Origin: Welwitschia mirabilis
Taxonomy: Eukaryota > Gnetophyta > Gnetopsida > Welwitschiales
DNA: 64,000 nt
Direction: 5' to 3'
Assembly: GCA_051453625.1 (NCBI GenBank)
Contig: JBOZIK010000001.1
Coordinates: 160,894,890-160,958,889 of the forward strand
How positions within the stretch are numbered: position 1 is the stretch's first letter; the number at the start of each line of letters is the position of its first letter. This document shows, piece after piece, positions 44,390-55,426 of the stretch. Below the pieces are notes generated by a model that saw nothing but the letters and a program-made list of their open reading frames with translations, had not been told where the DNA came from and did not search any database. Both the position numbers and the translations under genes were made by a program.

Positions 44390-45399
44390 TAAAGATGAAG
44401 TAAAAACCATAATAGATAAATAATTATCAAGAAAGGTATTAAAAGATGGCTTTAAAGGTGTGGGTTTTTCTTTATCATGAAGGTTTAAGTTTTTATTCAA
44501 AAGATAAAGATGACATGATTAGTTCAAGAGGTTTTTCAAAAAAAGACTTTTCAAGGGATGGATCATGTTTAAGTTTTTTATTAATGTTCTTCTTTCCATT
44601 AGGGTTCTCAAGGAATTCTTTCTCATAAGGTTACATAGGCAACATTGGTTGAGATTCAAGGATAGGTTCAATTTCATCAATGTCTCTTTCATCCTTTACT
44701 ATGTAGCATTTAAAATTTTCCTTCTCCCTTGAATGTTTACTTACTTTTAACTAATTGATCATCATTGTATGAAGTGTCTAATATTACTCCAAAGTATAGT
44801 CTCCATGTAGCTAATCAATCACTTTCTAAGGCATGTATAAACTCAAGGTCTTCTTAGATATTATCGTTGATTTCATTATGAGCTTATTCTTCATTCTTAA
44901 GGAATATGATTTGGGTGTTGTTGATTTTAGTTTCATTAATTCCTTCAATATTTTCTAAGTTTGTAGATTCATGGAACATAGGAAAGTTTTCTTCTTATAG
45001 CATATTAAATATTTAAATAGTAACTTGGATTAATTGTTAGATATCCTGCTCAAGTCTTATGCTTATTCACTTAAGGATTTGATTTATTTGCATTTGGGAT
45101 TTCATGGATTATATAAGGATATCTTTCAAGGAATTTAAAAAGCATTGTTCAACTCTGGAAGATGAAGGGTATTAGTTAAATGATGAAGGATAAGAAAGAA
45201 AAGATGAGGGGTATTCATGGGAAGATGAAGGATAAGAATTAAAGTGTAAAGTGATTGGGTAGTGATCAAAGGATAAAAGGTATGAAAAGTAAGATGAAGG
45301 ATATGGATCAAACTCCCATGGGTTGATATAAGGATTTTGGAATTCAAAGTTATAAGGAAGTTGATCACGATATGTATGGGGTTGAGGATACTCTTCCAA
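44390..45399 (-). pseudogene. gag-like relic with YPSS repeats, element B
   Basis: The minus strand opens MEEYPQPHTYRDQLPYNF and continues through a Tyr/Pro/Ser-rich part in which SYPSS or EYPSS recurs about six times (45172-45399). A helical part (SLKDILI*SMKSQMQINQIL) and an acidic part (ENIEGINETKINNTQIIF) follow; after a frameshift near 44745 comes HSREKENFKCYIVKDERDID. Most stops look like single changes from CAA, CGA or GAA codons. The position just inside the primer-site relic at 46271 suggests gag. The repeat-rich N-terminus is not a standard capsid feature. Confidence 0.4.
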
Positions 45400-45559
45400 G
45401 ATCTATTTAGATTAGATAAACTCTCTTACAATTCATTTGGATTAATCTTAGTCTAAAAATTATAGGAATAGATAGGTTTTTAGTCAAAAGATGTTTGAAA
45501 TGGGTTTGATACCTAACTCATTACTAAGTTTTAAAAAATAGGTTACAGTTTAACTAAAA

Positions 45560-45600
45560 TGTTCACATTGCCCCCCCTCCTCACCATTTTTTTTTTGCAT
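45560..45600. repeat. C-run followed by T-run
   Basis: CCCCCCCTCC then a run of T. On the minus strand it is a purine tract GGAGGGGGGG, but no LTR starts after it, so a polypurine-tract role is not supported. Confidence 0.5.
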
Positions 45601-46270
45601 TTTTAGAGGAAGCTAATAATAAAAAAATTTCCAAGAGGTCTAACGAGCTCATAGTCAAAATTTGAGTGAAAAACTTGTGAAAAACTGATAACACTAATGT
45701 TTTATGGAAAAACTGCATGAAAAAAAGAGATCAAATAAGTTTTTGACTATCTAAACTTATCTACATTACAGGGCACAAAAAAAAGGTAAAAAGATGAAAA
45801 TGACTAAGTAGAAATAAACTGATTATCACAAAAAAAAGGAAAATAAACCCTATAAATTTTTAATTTTTAGTAGAATTAAAAACTAAAATAAAATTAAAAA
45901 TTTATAGAAACTCTACAATACAAATTAAATTATTAAAGTTTAGTTTTTTTTTCAATTCATGATCTTGGGTTTCGATTGCACCTGCAAAAAAGTTGTTACA
46001 TATAAAATATGAAAATATTAGATATAAAAATGAATTTTAGATGTTAGATTAAAAAACTACACTGAACAATTTGAACTAGTTCAAGTTTCACTAAAAATAA
46101 ACCAATATCTATTATTAGAAGAAAAAGAAAACAAATAAAAAAAGAGAAGAGGATTAGCACAGGAAAGAGGATTAGTACACATTACTAGAAAAGTAAAATA
46201 TAACTAAAAAATATAAGGAAAATAATCATGAACTATTAAAAAATTACCATTCTATTATTTCTTATAATGA

Positions 46271-46278
46271 TGCCAAAA
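46271..46278 (-). other. Primer-binding-site relic, element B
   Basis: The minus strand reads TTTTGGCATCATT next to the LTR-like segment, comparable to TTTTGGCATTAG at 63091-63100 and to the TTTTGGCGCCGTT of Athila/Tat elements. Confidence 0.4.
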
Positions 46279-46740
46279 TCTAATTATAGTTTTACAATGA
46301 TTCAAATTTAAAGTAAGTGAAACACTTACTATCATTCTTCCATAAGGACATAGAAAGTAAATTAATTAAAAGATACAAAATTAATTCTACTTGCAATGAA
46401 AAACGAAACAAAAGAAAAAATTAGAATTTGAAAGAAGAGAAGCGATATTTAGTTGACAACCCAAAGGAACAAAACTGCTCCAAGGATCTAACGATTCATC
46501 CAACTCTCCTCCTTTTTTTTAATAATTCCTATGTTCTAAAACATGCACTAAATTGTCAAGTTATTAAGTATTGGTATAAAGGCATAATCTAATCCACTAC
46601 ATGAGTTTTGATGAGTTATTCAGTTACTTATCATTCTACACGTGAATAAAATATATGCATACTAACCTACTAACATACTAACTGACTAATCTGTTGATTA
46701 GTAAGTATAAATATAGATAAAAACATCTATTTGCTAATAA
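46279..46740 (-). mobile_element. LTR-derived segment, right copy (element B), cut by the L1
   Basis: 46280-46640 matches the left copy. From about 46650 the match is instead to 63910-64000, so the segment is chimeric or composite. The L1 poly-A end lies 33 bp further right. Confidence 0.5.
46650..46740. repeat. 91-bp repeat shared with the right edge of the window
   Basis: AATATATGCATACTAACCTA onward aligns without gaps to 63910-64000 with eight mismatches. It contains repeated ACTAA words. Confidence 0.8.
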
Positions 46741-46782
46741 AATACATAATTAAGATAATGAAAAATACTTCATTTTTTTTTT

Positions 46783-47095
46783 GAAAAGTATGTATATTAA
46801 ACTAGAAAATGTATATCAGGGGGCGAAACCACCCTAGAATAACAGTAGAACTGAATGTTCATAACAGAAAAGTAATCTACTAGCTGGTAAAGGGGAACTA
46901 AAATAGCAATTCAAAATGGGACAAAACCACCCTCGATAATGAAGTAATAAAGAACTACCTATGGGGTTGTAAAAACTAGTAGAAACGGACAAAATAAAAC
47001 ATATAACTACTAAAAGATGGGGGCGAAAATGCCCCTTAAAACCAAAAACTACAAAGAATTCAAAGTTAGATGGGAGAAGCCATGAATGAAAAGGA
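46783..47095 (-). other. L1 3' UTR with three GC-rich hairpin motifs
   Basis: On the minus strand GGGGCATTTTCGCCCCC (47019-47035), GGGTGGTTTTGTCCC (46918-46932) and GGGTGGTTTCGCCCCC (46819-46835) are versions of one motif, each able to form a short stem. The last precedes TTTAATATACATACTTTTC and the A tail, which looks like a plant L1 3' end. Confidence 0.6.
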
Positions 47096-48196
47096 TTAAA
47101 ATCCTCTACAGAAAGAAAATATATTATCATGATTGTGGTCGAGGAGAAATCTGCTCACATCATCAGAGTGGACTTCAAATGCTTGATTTATCTCCTTAAA
47201 TTCTTTAGCACCTGTCAGATTTTTGTTTGAATGGAGGCGAAGAGATTTTTTCTTGTAAGTCGATTTGATGGCCTCAGGTAGAGCTCTATGAGAGAGCCCC
47301 AGGGTGATAAATGGGCATCTTTTCAATCCCTGAATCATTACTAGTAGCACCTCACATTTGACTGCATTTATGTCAAGATATTCCTGAGGTTGAAGATGAA
47401 TTTTCACTGAGGATGAATCAGAGGTAGAGCTCTATGGAGAGTTAGGGCTCAAAGCTAGAGAATAAGGGGGTTGGCTATGCTCACCTTACTCCTGAGGATG
47501 AGGAAAAGGATGAACTGAAGACGGTTCTTGGGCTAGGCTAAAAGGATACTCCTCAAGAGTCTTCTATTGGGCCAGGGACAAAGACAATCCTTTTGAGTGA
47601 CCTAGGGGCAAAGGTACCTCTCTCTTGCTAGGGCTAGATTGTATTACTGTTTCCTCAGGAATAGGGTTAATATCCATAGAGGAACTTCCTGTAGATGTTC
47701 TCTTAAGGGGTGTCTAGTAAGGTCGATGATGAGAAGGAGGGGGAGGGGCCTTTCTAGTCCTAGCTTCCTGTGCTGCTCTTCATAGGGCCAGTATTAATCA
47801 TGAGTCCTTGAGAAGTCCTAGTGTTTAAGAACTTGAATGAAAAGAAAGGCAGGTTCATGTAGAGTCCCAAGTTAAGAGCTTTAAGAAATTCAAAATGAAT
47901 ACCTAAGAGCTTAGAATAATTTCCTGATTAGATAAAGTAGCGGTCCACGAGGTCTACCCCAAGTCTTCATGAGGGCGATAATGCCTTCCTGCTAATGTGT
48001 CCACTAGGCAGTTTGGGAACTCCATTAGGAAAGATTTAGAGAGCTTCTCTTTGGCCTTTGCTTTCAAATGAAATCCTTTCACCTTCTGCTGGGATCTCCA
48101 GTAGCCTGGAAAAAGATTCTGCAGAGATTTCTATTGGAATTCTTCTCCTTCAAAGAGGCTTGGATTAGCAGGCTCAAAAGTTAGAGTGGCTCCCAT
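47096..48196 (-). pseudogene. Third coding relic of the L1 unit: Pro/Ser-rich protein ending in a degenerate J domain
   Basis: From ATG at 48196 (MGATLTFEPANPSLFEGEEF) to TAA at 47096 is a single frame of 366 codons with eleven stops; the middle third (roughly codons 113-165) also seems frameshifted. Codons 1-100 have no known domain (NLFPGYWRSQQKVKGFHLKA). Codons 165-260 are Pro/Ser-rich (MDINPIPEETVIQSSPSKRE). The last 104 codons are open. Codons about 296-345 read TLGLSHRALPEAIKSTYKKK, then SLRLHSNKN and KEFKEINQAFEV. This follows the J domain (LGLxxxAxxxEIKxAYRKLSLKYHPDKN..KFKEINEAYEVLSD). The HPD needed to stimulate Hsp70 is HSN here. It could be an extra L1 ORF, a host J-protein transcript joined to the L1, or a processed pseudogene placed beside it. 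Confidence 0.5.
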
Positions 48197-48530
48197 GATG
48201 ATTTTGATTTGGAAATGAGTGTGAATAATCTTCCTAGCTATATATATATGAAAGGGTAAGGAGGCATTATTGAAATCTAGATTATTTCTAATATGTTAGA
48301 TCTATAAGAAAGTCAGACGAATCCCATCTAATAAATGCATGTCAGGGGTGCTGCAGGTTTGGTAGTACTTCATCATTATAAAAATTAATTCCTTACTCTA
48401 AACGCATTGATAAAAAGGATGACGTGCTATTTCTGGATTATACTAACAGATGGGATAGTTAGGATTAACTCGAAATCCCCTTTTACACAATTTATCTCTT
48501 GTCAAAATTTGTTGATATTCTTTTAGCTAA
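48160..48530 (-). pseudogene. ORF2 C-terminus with zf-RVT domain
   Basis: LTRDKLCKRGFRVNPNYPIC then, after a stop, NPEIARHPFYQC matches the zinc-binding RT-associated domain at the end of plant L1 ORF2 (LTxDNLxRRGxxxxxxCxxC..EExxHLFFxC). A tail NNLDFNNASLPFHIYIARK resembles the usual ending RNxxIF. The extra frame starts within this tail. Confidence 0.65.
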
Positions 48531-50240
48531 CAGAAAACTTTAATTTTTTTAGGTATCTATTCTCTCTAATACTTTTTGTAATCATTCTGTTTACCATACT
48601 TCTTGATAAGAATCTGCTTGATGTTTTACTCTAACAAATGTTCAAGTCAAAAAGTTATTAGCAAGCTTTGCATAGATGCTTCCTTAGGCATGATACCCCA
48701 TGGTCAATTGTCCAATTTTTATACTTCTAATTAATTAAATCACACCAGGGTTACCCTCCTTCTTACAATATCTTTAGAATCCTATGAGCTCCAGTTAGAA
48801 TACAATTTTTATGTTTTTAAATTCCCCAACCTCCTGGTTTCTTTGGAAGGACAATAATCTTCCATTTACAAAATTGAATTTAATGGTGGTCCTTTCCTCC
48901 TGACCAAATAAAGTTCTTTAAGATTCTGTCAAATTTCCTTATGATATTTTTTGGGGGGAACGATAATTATCTGAAGGATAAGATTAAACAAAAGTTTATA
49001 AAAATTATTTTAGCCTTTGAGGAGAAAAAGTTATTTTGCAAGGAGCTGCATTGCCTTTGGATGGATTCAAAAATATAATTTCAGGTATTTGTCTTATGCC
49101 AATTTCTAAGAGGAATGCCTAGGTAGATATCTTGTAAATCTCCTAACTTTGTATTTAGGATTCAAACAATTTCATCCCCTCTGATATATTATTTACTCAA
49201 AGTGTGTATTCTTGATTTGTTCTAATTAGTGTGAAGCCTTGTTACCTCTACAAATGTGATCATGACATTTTAATAGCTTTTTCTTGCTGATATATCAACT
49301 TGGTCATGATGATGGTGTTATTTGCATAGTGATTATTGAGAAATGTTTGGCCTTCAATTCTGATTCCTGTAACTCCTTTGCTTCTTAAGAAAACCTGTAA
49401 AGCATTCATCATAAATAGAAAAAGGTATGGGAATAGGGGATCCCCTTGTCTCAAACCTCTTCCTACAAAGAAGAAGTTTGATCTATGGTTATTGACGTCC
49501 ACACTAAATTTAGCAGAAGCTTGTATGTCTATTCATAGATTAATAATATCTTGAGAGAAGTCTTTTTTTTTTTTTAAGAATGCACCCTAAAGTTTGCTAA
49601 CTAATAGAGTCATAAGATTTAGCAACATCTAGTTTAGCAATGAGGAGAGGAAATTTATATTTTTTAATAGAATGAATAATATCGTGAGTCAAAAGGATTT
49701 ATTCTTGGATATACCTAGATTGAATGAAGTCGGCTTGGTTCTCTGAAATTACATTGGAAAGCAAGGGGATGATTTGGCTAACTGTGATTTTTGAAAAGAT
49801 TCTGTAAATGATGTTATAGATCCTTAAGGGCTTAAAGTCCTCTAGTTTATTAGCATCTCTTGATTTTAGTATGAGAACTACTCTAGTTCTATTCATATCT
49901 CTTAGAATCCATTTATTATGGAAGATTTTCTATATTACATCATAGAGGTTATCCCTTAGAATAGAGAAGTGGGATTTGAAGAGTTCGACTGGCCACCCAT
50001 CAGGGCCAGGGGCTTGGTTATTCTTCATTGATCTGACTGCATTTAAGATCTCTTCTCTACTCAAGGGTTTAGTCAACATGTTATTATCCTCCTTTGAAAC
50101 TTTCTTATTTTCTAGAATTAGGCTGGGGATGATATCGTCCCACTCTTAGATTCTTTGAAGATGGGCTTGTAATTCTTTATTTATTTCCTTGTCATTTTTT
50201 ATGACTTCACCTTCTACATTAAGTCTTTTAATTATGTTAT
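48531..50240 (-). pseudogene. L1 ORF2 reverse transcriptase relic
   Basis: RVVLILKSRDANKLEDFKPL, RIYNIIYRIFSKI, ISENQADFIQSR (49699-49896) match RT blocks 0-2 (LIPKxxxPxxxxDFRPISLCNxxYKIISK, QxAFxxGR). AKLDVAKSYDSIS carries the first catalytic Asp (usual KLDxxKAFDxVxW). VGRGLRQGDPLFPYLFLFMM (about 49440) is block 4. NNHYANNTIIM is the active site, with YADD changed to YANN. The RT would prime on nicked target DNA and copy the L1 RNA. Confidence 0.8.
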
Positions 50241-51340
50241 CAGATATGTGCTGATTGGCTTACTAGAAGAAAAATCTAGTGTGCCTATCATCCTCTTTAA
50301 GCCACTTAATCCTTGAGTGTTCTCTCCAATAATGTTCTTCATTATCATGTATTTTTTAGAGATCTATTAGGCACTGATATTCTTTTCTTTGAAGACTCTC
50401 TTGATTACCTCCCTTCTCCTTCTCGGCTTGAATACTTTTGAGTTCCTCCTTAAGTTTTACCTTTGAGTCAAATATCTCCTTATCTTTCCTTCTCCAATCT
50501 CTGATGTGAGCCTTCAAGGTATTGAGGCCTCTGTATAAGAAAGTTATAGGTTGGATGCCATCATAATATATCTAAATCTTTTCCAATAACGCTTTAGTTT
50601 CTCTCCGATTTATCCAATACCATTCCATATGAATTAGGGTTTTCAGGGATGAAAACGCTCCTAGTATAAGAATGATAGGATGGTGATTTGAGGTAGTCCT
50701 GCTCAGACTATAGGCTTCAAGTGGGAGTTTAACTAGCTCCTTCCCAGCTAGAACTCTGTTAATCTTAGACATAATTAGCTCTATACCTGCTCTTCTATTC
50801 AACCACATGTATTTGCACCCAGTAATAGGGACATCTATGAGAAAGTATCTTATCAAAAAATCTTTTAGGATTGAAGCCCCCTCTAAATTTCGAGTTATCA
50901 CTTCCTAATTTTTTTCAGTGGTGAAGGCATTGGTTAAATTCACCCAATATTAGCCATTTAGATTTATCTACTACAGTCCTCTATGATTTTTCCAACATTA
51001 CAGCCTTGTTTACATTGTGCTGTGGGCTGTAAATATTTGTAACAGTCCATTCCTCATTTTTAAGGAAGATTGTGATGTGGTTCCTACTATTATGAATCAG
51101 ATTTGCCTCTTTTTCGGTAGAAATAAAAAAACCGCAGGAATTCCCTTAGGCTGCAAAGGTGAAAGATGTCCATTGCCGCCCTAGAGTCATTGTTCCCATA
51201 TCATTTTTCATCTTTATTTTCTGTAAGCAAACTAAATGAATATTGTTTTGACTGATTAGACTTCGTAGGATTTTTTTCTTGTAGGAGGACCCTAATCCTC
51301 TGCAATTCCATGTGAGGTAATTAATTAAGAGTGTTTTCAT
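50241..51340 (-). pseudogene. L1 ORF2 AP-endonuclease domain
   Basis: Starts MKTLLINYLTWNCRGLGS at 51340 (usual NxRGLG), then NIHLVCLQKIKMKND (usual DIxxLQETK), WLILGEFNQCL (usual GDFNxxL, Asp to Glu) and RTTSNHHPIILIL (usual SDHxPI, Asp to Asn). The nuclease would nick target DNA. Two catalytic acidic positions are changed, besides stops and frameshifts. Confidence 0.75.
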
Positions 51341-51699
51341 CCCTTTCTGGGAGTTTGTCCTTTCCTTAAGATATCTTCAATGATAGCTTAGGAGCTATTT
51401 ATGACATTCTTTATTATTTTATGTTCTCTGAGGATTCTATTGCTGGGACTTCCCTTTGTTTGGATTTCCACTTCATTGGATTCATCTTCATGTTGAGGTT
51501 ATTGGGTATCATTCTCATTCATGAGAGGTTGAAATGGGTTATGCTCTTATTCCGGTACTTCCTTTTTCTTACTTTCATTGGGAAAAATAGTAGTACTTTT
51601 TCTAGTTTATTTCTTCCATTGCTTATGTCTACATATGTTCTGATTGTGACCAGTCTTTTCACAAAAAGTGTAGGATTCCTTTTACTTTTTTTTAATATC

Positions 51700-52583
51700 G
51701 ATTAGTTTTTTCTAACATTCGTCACGTAAATGACCTAATCTTCCACAATGTGAGCATTTCTTCTTGGAAGGAGCACATCTTCCAGGGGGTGTCTTGATTT
51801 TTTACAGATTATGCGAGAAATCAGAAGGTTCTCATATGTAACGTTTAGATCACAAGTTCCCCATTTAGATCTAAACTTTACTAGTTAGATCTTCTTAGTA
51901 TCCTAAAAACTCATCCAAACACAGAATCTAGATAATACTAATCTTGTCTATTTAATAGTAATTTGATTAAGTTTGATTAGATCTCCAAACTAACTTGCTA
52001 TTCTTCTTAATAGATCTTCATCCCAGAACTCTAAAGGGAACTTGTGGATGCGGATCCAGATTGGGAGTTTCTTAAACAAATTTGAATTTGATTGCATCCT
52101 CGATGTCCATTTGTCTAGGGCAAGGCCTTTAACNNNNNNNNNNNNNNNNNNNNNNNNNNNNNNNNNNNNNNNNNNNNNNNNNNNNNNNNNNNNNNNNNNN
52201 NNNNNNNNNNNNNNNNNNNNNNNNNNNNNNNNNTTGAATTTGATTGCATCCTCGATGTCCATTTGTCTAGGGCAAGGCCTTTAACGCTAAAAAATCATGG
52301 TCCTCTTGCAATTATTTCATCCCGATCCTGTTCATGGTCTAGTTGGAATAATACTAGCCCTTCTAGCATTGCAATAATGTCAACTTTTCTAACTCTTGTC
52401 CATTTTGTAGCAACCCATTCATGGATCTGATTCAGCTGACGTCGAGGACTTGATGAGAAAAACTTGCTGATGAGACTAAATCTAAGACTCTTCTCGATTT
52501 TATTGCATGCATTTTCATCGATGTCTAATATAAGGGATTTCCCTTCCCTAAAGAACTGAGTCTTCTCCAACTTGAGGCTAAAC
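51700..52583 (-). pseudogene. L1 ORF1: DUF4283-like domain and CCHC knuckle
   Basis: From the gap leftward: QFFREGKSLILDIDENACNK, DIIAMLEGLVLFQLDHEQDR, DEIIARGP then GLALDKW, and LPIWIRIHKFPLEFWDEDLL, the pattern of DUF4283 at the start of plant L1 ORF1 (FxFxxxxDxxxVLxxGPW..PVWVRLPGLPLExW). Further on KKKCSHCGRLGHLRDEC (about 51718-51770) is a complete CX2CX4HX4C knuckle. ORF1 binds the L1 RNA. A 100-N gap interrupts the frame, but the sequence on its two sides overlaps, so the reading continues. Confidence 0.75.
52134..52233. other. Assembly gap (100 N), probably artificial
   Basis: The 52 bases before the gap (TTGAATTTGATTGCATCCTC to GCCTTTAAC) are repeated exactly after it. Two contigs overlap here and were not merged. 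Confidence 0.85.
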
Positions 52584-53407
52584 NNNNNNNNNNNNNNNNN
52601 NNNNNNNNNNNNNNNNNNNNNNNNNNNNNNNNNNNNNNNNNNNNNNNNNNNNNNNNNNNNNNNNNNNNNNNNNNNNNNNNNNNNNNNNNNNNNNNNNNNN
52701 NNNNNNNNNNNNNNNNNNNNNNNNNNNNNNNNNNNNNNNNNNNNNNNNNNNNNNNNNNNNNNNNNNNNNNNNNNNNNNNNNNNNNNNNNNNNNNNNNNNN
52801 NNNNNNNNNNNNNNNNNNNNNNNNNNNNNNNNNNNNNNNNNNNNNNNNNNNNNNNNNNNNNNNNNNNNNNNNNNNNNNNNNNNNNNNNNNNNNNNNNNNN
52901 NNNNNNNNNNNNNNNNNNNNNNNNNNNNNNNNNNNNNNNNNNNNNNNNNNNNNNNNNNNNNNNNNNNNNNNNNNNNNNNNNNNNNNNNNNNNNNNNNNNN
53001 NNNNNNNNNNNNNNNNNNNNNNNNNNNNNNNNNNNNNNNNNNNNNNNNNNNNNNNNNNNNNNNNNNNNNNNNNNNNNNNNNNNNNNNNNNNNNNNNNNNN
53101 NNNNNNNNNNNNNNNNNNNNNNNNNNNNNNNNNNNNNNNNNNNNNNNNNNNNNNNNNNNNNNNNNNNNNNNNNNNNNNNNNNNNNNNNNNNNNNNNNNNN
53201 NNNNNNNNNNNNNNNNNNNNNNNNNNNNNNNNNNNNNNNNNNNNNNNNNNNNNNNNNNNNNNNNNNNNNNNNNNNNNNNNNNNNNNNNNNNNNNNNNNNN
53301 NNNNNNNNNNNNNNNNNNNNNNNNNNNNNNNNNNNNNNNNNNNNNNNNNNNNNNNNNNNNNNNNNNNNNNNNNNNNNNNNNNNNNNNNNNNNNNNNNNNN
53401 NNNNNNN
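52584..53407. other. Assembly gap (824 N)
   Basis: Hides the 5' end of the L1. ORFs drawn through it are meaningless. Confidence 0.95.
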
Positions 53408-55408
53408 CCAGATCAACATGAAAAACACTTTATTAATAAGCAAGATTTACATAAAATTCATCCTCATCAGTTCTCCCAACTTAAATTTTTATTAGTTCCT
53501 TAATAAACAAAGTATTTATAAGAGAGAAAAATGGAGAACCTTATTATTTTTCTTTCCTTCTTTTGAAAATGAAAGGGTGCTCCTCATTAGATTTTGACAC
53601 TTTCCCCTAAGTGAAAATTAGCATGCTCCTGAATGCTTAAAGTATAGTATTAACTATACCTAAATTTTTTTTCTCTAAGATATTTCTCCATTGTCAAAAA
53701 GTTCAAAAACAAGAAAACAACTAAACACAATAAATATAAATGCAGGGTTAAAGTAGAAATTACTAACTTATTTCCTACTTTAAATAGGAAAAACTCACAC
53801 TTACTGTTGTATTTAATTCACATGATTAAGTAGTAAATGAGGAATTTAACTGTAAAGAAAATAGATGCAACTAGAAATCTTCATACCTTACTGATGTTTA
53901 AGAAACTTGAATGTCAATTTGATAAGATGAAAATTTGAAAATTTCATTGATCTAAAATTGACGTTGTGGGAACTGATGTGGTTGATACGAGATGAAGTTG
54001 ACATTATAATAAGGGTCATCGAGAATGGAGAGGAGTTGTTGAGAATGAATTTAAGTGGAGTTATGAGGTAATTGGAAGGCATATTTAAGTAGTAGTCACT
54101 CTCTAGCACTGAATTTAATGAGGGTTGCTAAGGACTTATAAGTTCTTAAGGGGATCATTAAATCCATTATGAAGACAATTAAAAGAGTTTGAAACTAATC
54201 ATCAAGAACTCATAAGTTCTCAATGGGGTCCATCAAATTTTTACTATCATCATTATGAAGGTAATCACAAATGAAAAAGTAGAGTTTTATGTCAGAGTTA
54301 TAGAGATAAGTTAAAGGGGGTTATTAAGAATAAGACTTTCGTCTTCCAAAAGCATGTTCAAAGGATTAAAGTTTTCTTGAAATTTGGTCTAAAGCTTTGG
54401 TTTTTGGCTAGTTTCAGTTGACTAATAATTTTCTTTTCTTTTGATCATAGAATCAAAAAGAAAAAATACATATACTTTAATTGGCTTGAAATCTAATTTA
54501 AAGTTTTAACTTTAAGTTGGTATTAGTTAATCATATGATACTTATTTGAATAAAGGTTTTTAAAGCAAAGAATATAAATANNNNNNNNNNNNNNNNNNNN
54601 NNNNNNNNNNNNNNNNNNNNNNNNNNNNNNNNNNNNNNNNNNNNNNNAATGGCTAATATGAAATCTGATTTAATGTTTTCACCTTAAATTAATGTCATTT
54701 AGCCAAGTGATCTCCCTTCTTATGTTGATTTCAAGATTTAATTTACGATGAAATTCTGCTAGAGAAAAACATTGGTAACTTCTCTTTCTTATTCTTCCTT
54801 AAGTAAAATAAAAGAAAATCTTTTTTGAGTTATTGGATATGGCCCAAAAATTCTCTTTTGGTCAAAAGACATCTGCAGGGTTTGTGATAATTATTTAATA
54901 ATACAATTTTTAATAAAAATATTTGGTGATTTTCTACAGTGGCATATAGCTTGAAAAATTCAAACTGATCATAAATAAATTTAGAGCTCTAACTTTAGAT
55001 TGAATCTTAGTTAGTTTTGGATCCCTTGATTTTAGACCTACTTAAAGATTAATGCTAACACTTGACATACTTTAAGTGTTTGGAAAAATAGGTCTATCAC
55101 TTTTATCCAATATTTCACTTTAAAATCAAACACATGTGCATGAGGTAACTTAATTAATTTACACTTATTAGATAGGAAGGTAAGATTTGTACTATAAATT
55201 ATATTTCTTTCATGTTGATCATCCATAACTCTCCACTTGAGCTTCAGAATTTCTTTACTCAGTAACTTTCCACTTTTTATCTTCTTTTCTTCATTAATCT
55301 CTATGACTTACACTCCTATTTCTTCTCCTATTAGTACCTCTAACATCAAGAAGGTGAAGTGTTGCTTATTCAACTTAGGTTCTATGCAAATAAACATATG
55401 CATTAGCA
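53408..55408. other. No gene recognised; local repeats
   Basis: AT-rich. A two-copy repeat of about 95 bp lies at 54128-54265 (GGACTTATAAGTTCTTAAGG and GAACTCATAAGTTCTCAATG). A 67-N gap is at 54581-54647. The minus strand at 53890-54110 has a Pro/Gln/Tyr-containing frame vaguely like the gag-like relic of element B. Part of this may be the 3' LTR of element C, but I could not align it. Confidence 0.35.
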
Positions 55409-55426
55409 CTATAGACCCCCCAGTCA
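55409..55426 (-). other. Possible polypurine tract of element C
   Basis: The minus strand reads GTTGACTGGGGGGTCTA then TAGTGC, comparable to AAGTGGAGGGCTA then TGNTG in elements 1 and 2. The LTR would begin with TA instead of TG, so this is tentative. Confidence 0.35.

Larger units (their letters stand above)
46773..52583 (-). mobile_element. L1-type LINE with an extra coding relic before its 3' UTR
   Basis: On the minus strand, in order: ORF1 (DUF4283-like domain, CCHC knuckle), ORF2 (AP endonuclease, RT, zf-RVT), an additional frame ending in a J-domain-like segment, a 3' UTR and a poly-A tail (plus-strand T10 at 46773-46782). The 5' end lies in or beyond the 824-N gap. The bases left of the tail (GATAATGAAAAATACTTCA) and just right of the gap (GATCAACATGAAAAACACTTTA) are similar and could be a decayed target duplication. 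All ORFs contain stops and both DD catalytic residues of RT are lost, so it is inactive. Confidence 0.75.

Noticed and set aside
44080-44628. Short ORFs of 60-77 codons on both strands
   Set aside because: Low-complexity, overlapping a decayed minus-strand gag-like frame, with no recognisable domain.
45563-45580. Minus-strand G-run as a polypurine tract of element B
   Set aside because: A gag-like coding relic, not an LTR, follows it on that strand.
52295-53495. Very long ORFs of 300-380 codons on both strands
   Set aside because: They run through the 824-N gap; only the short end outside it (L1 ORF1 on the minus strand) is real.
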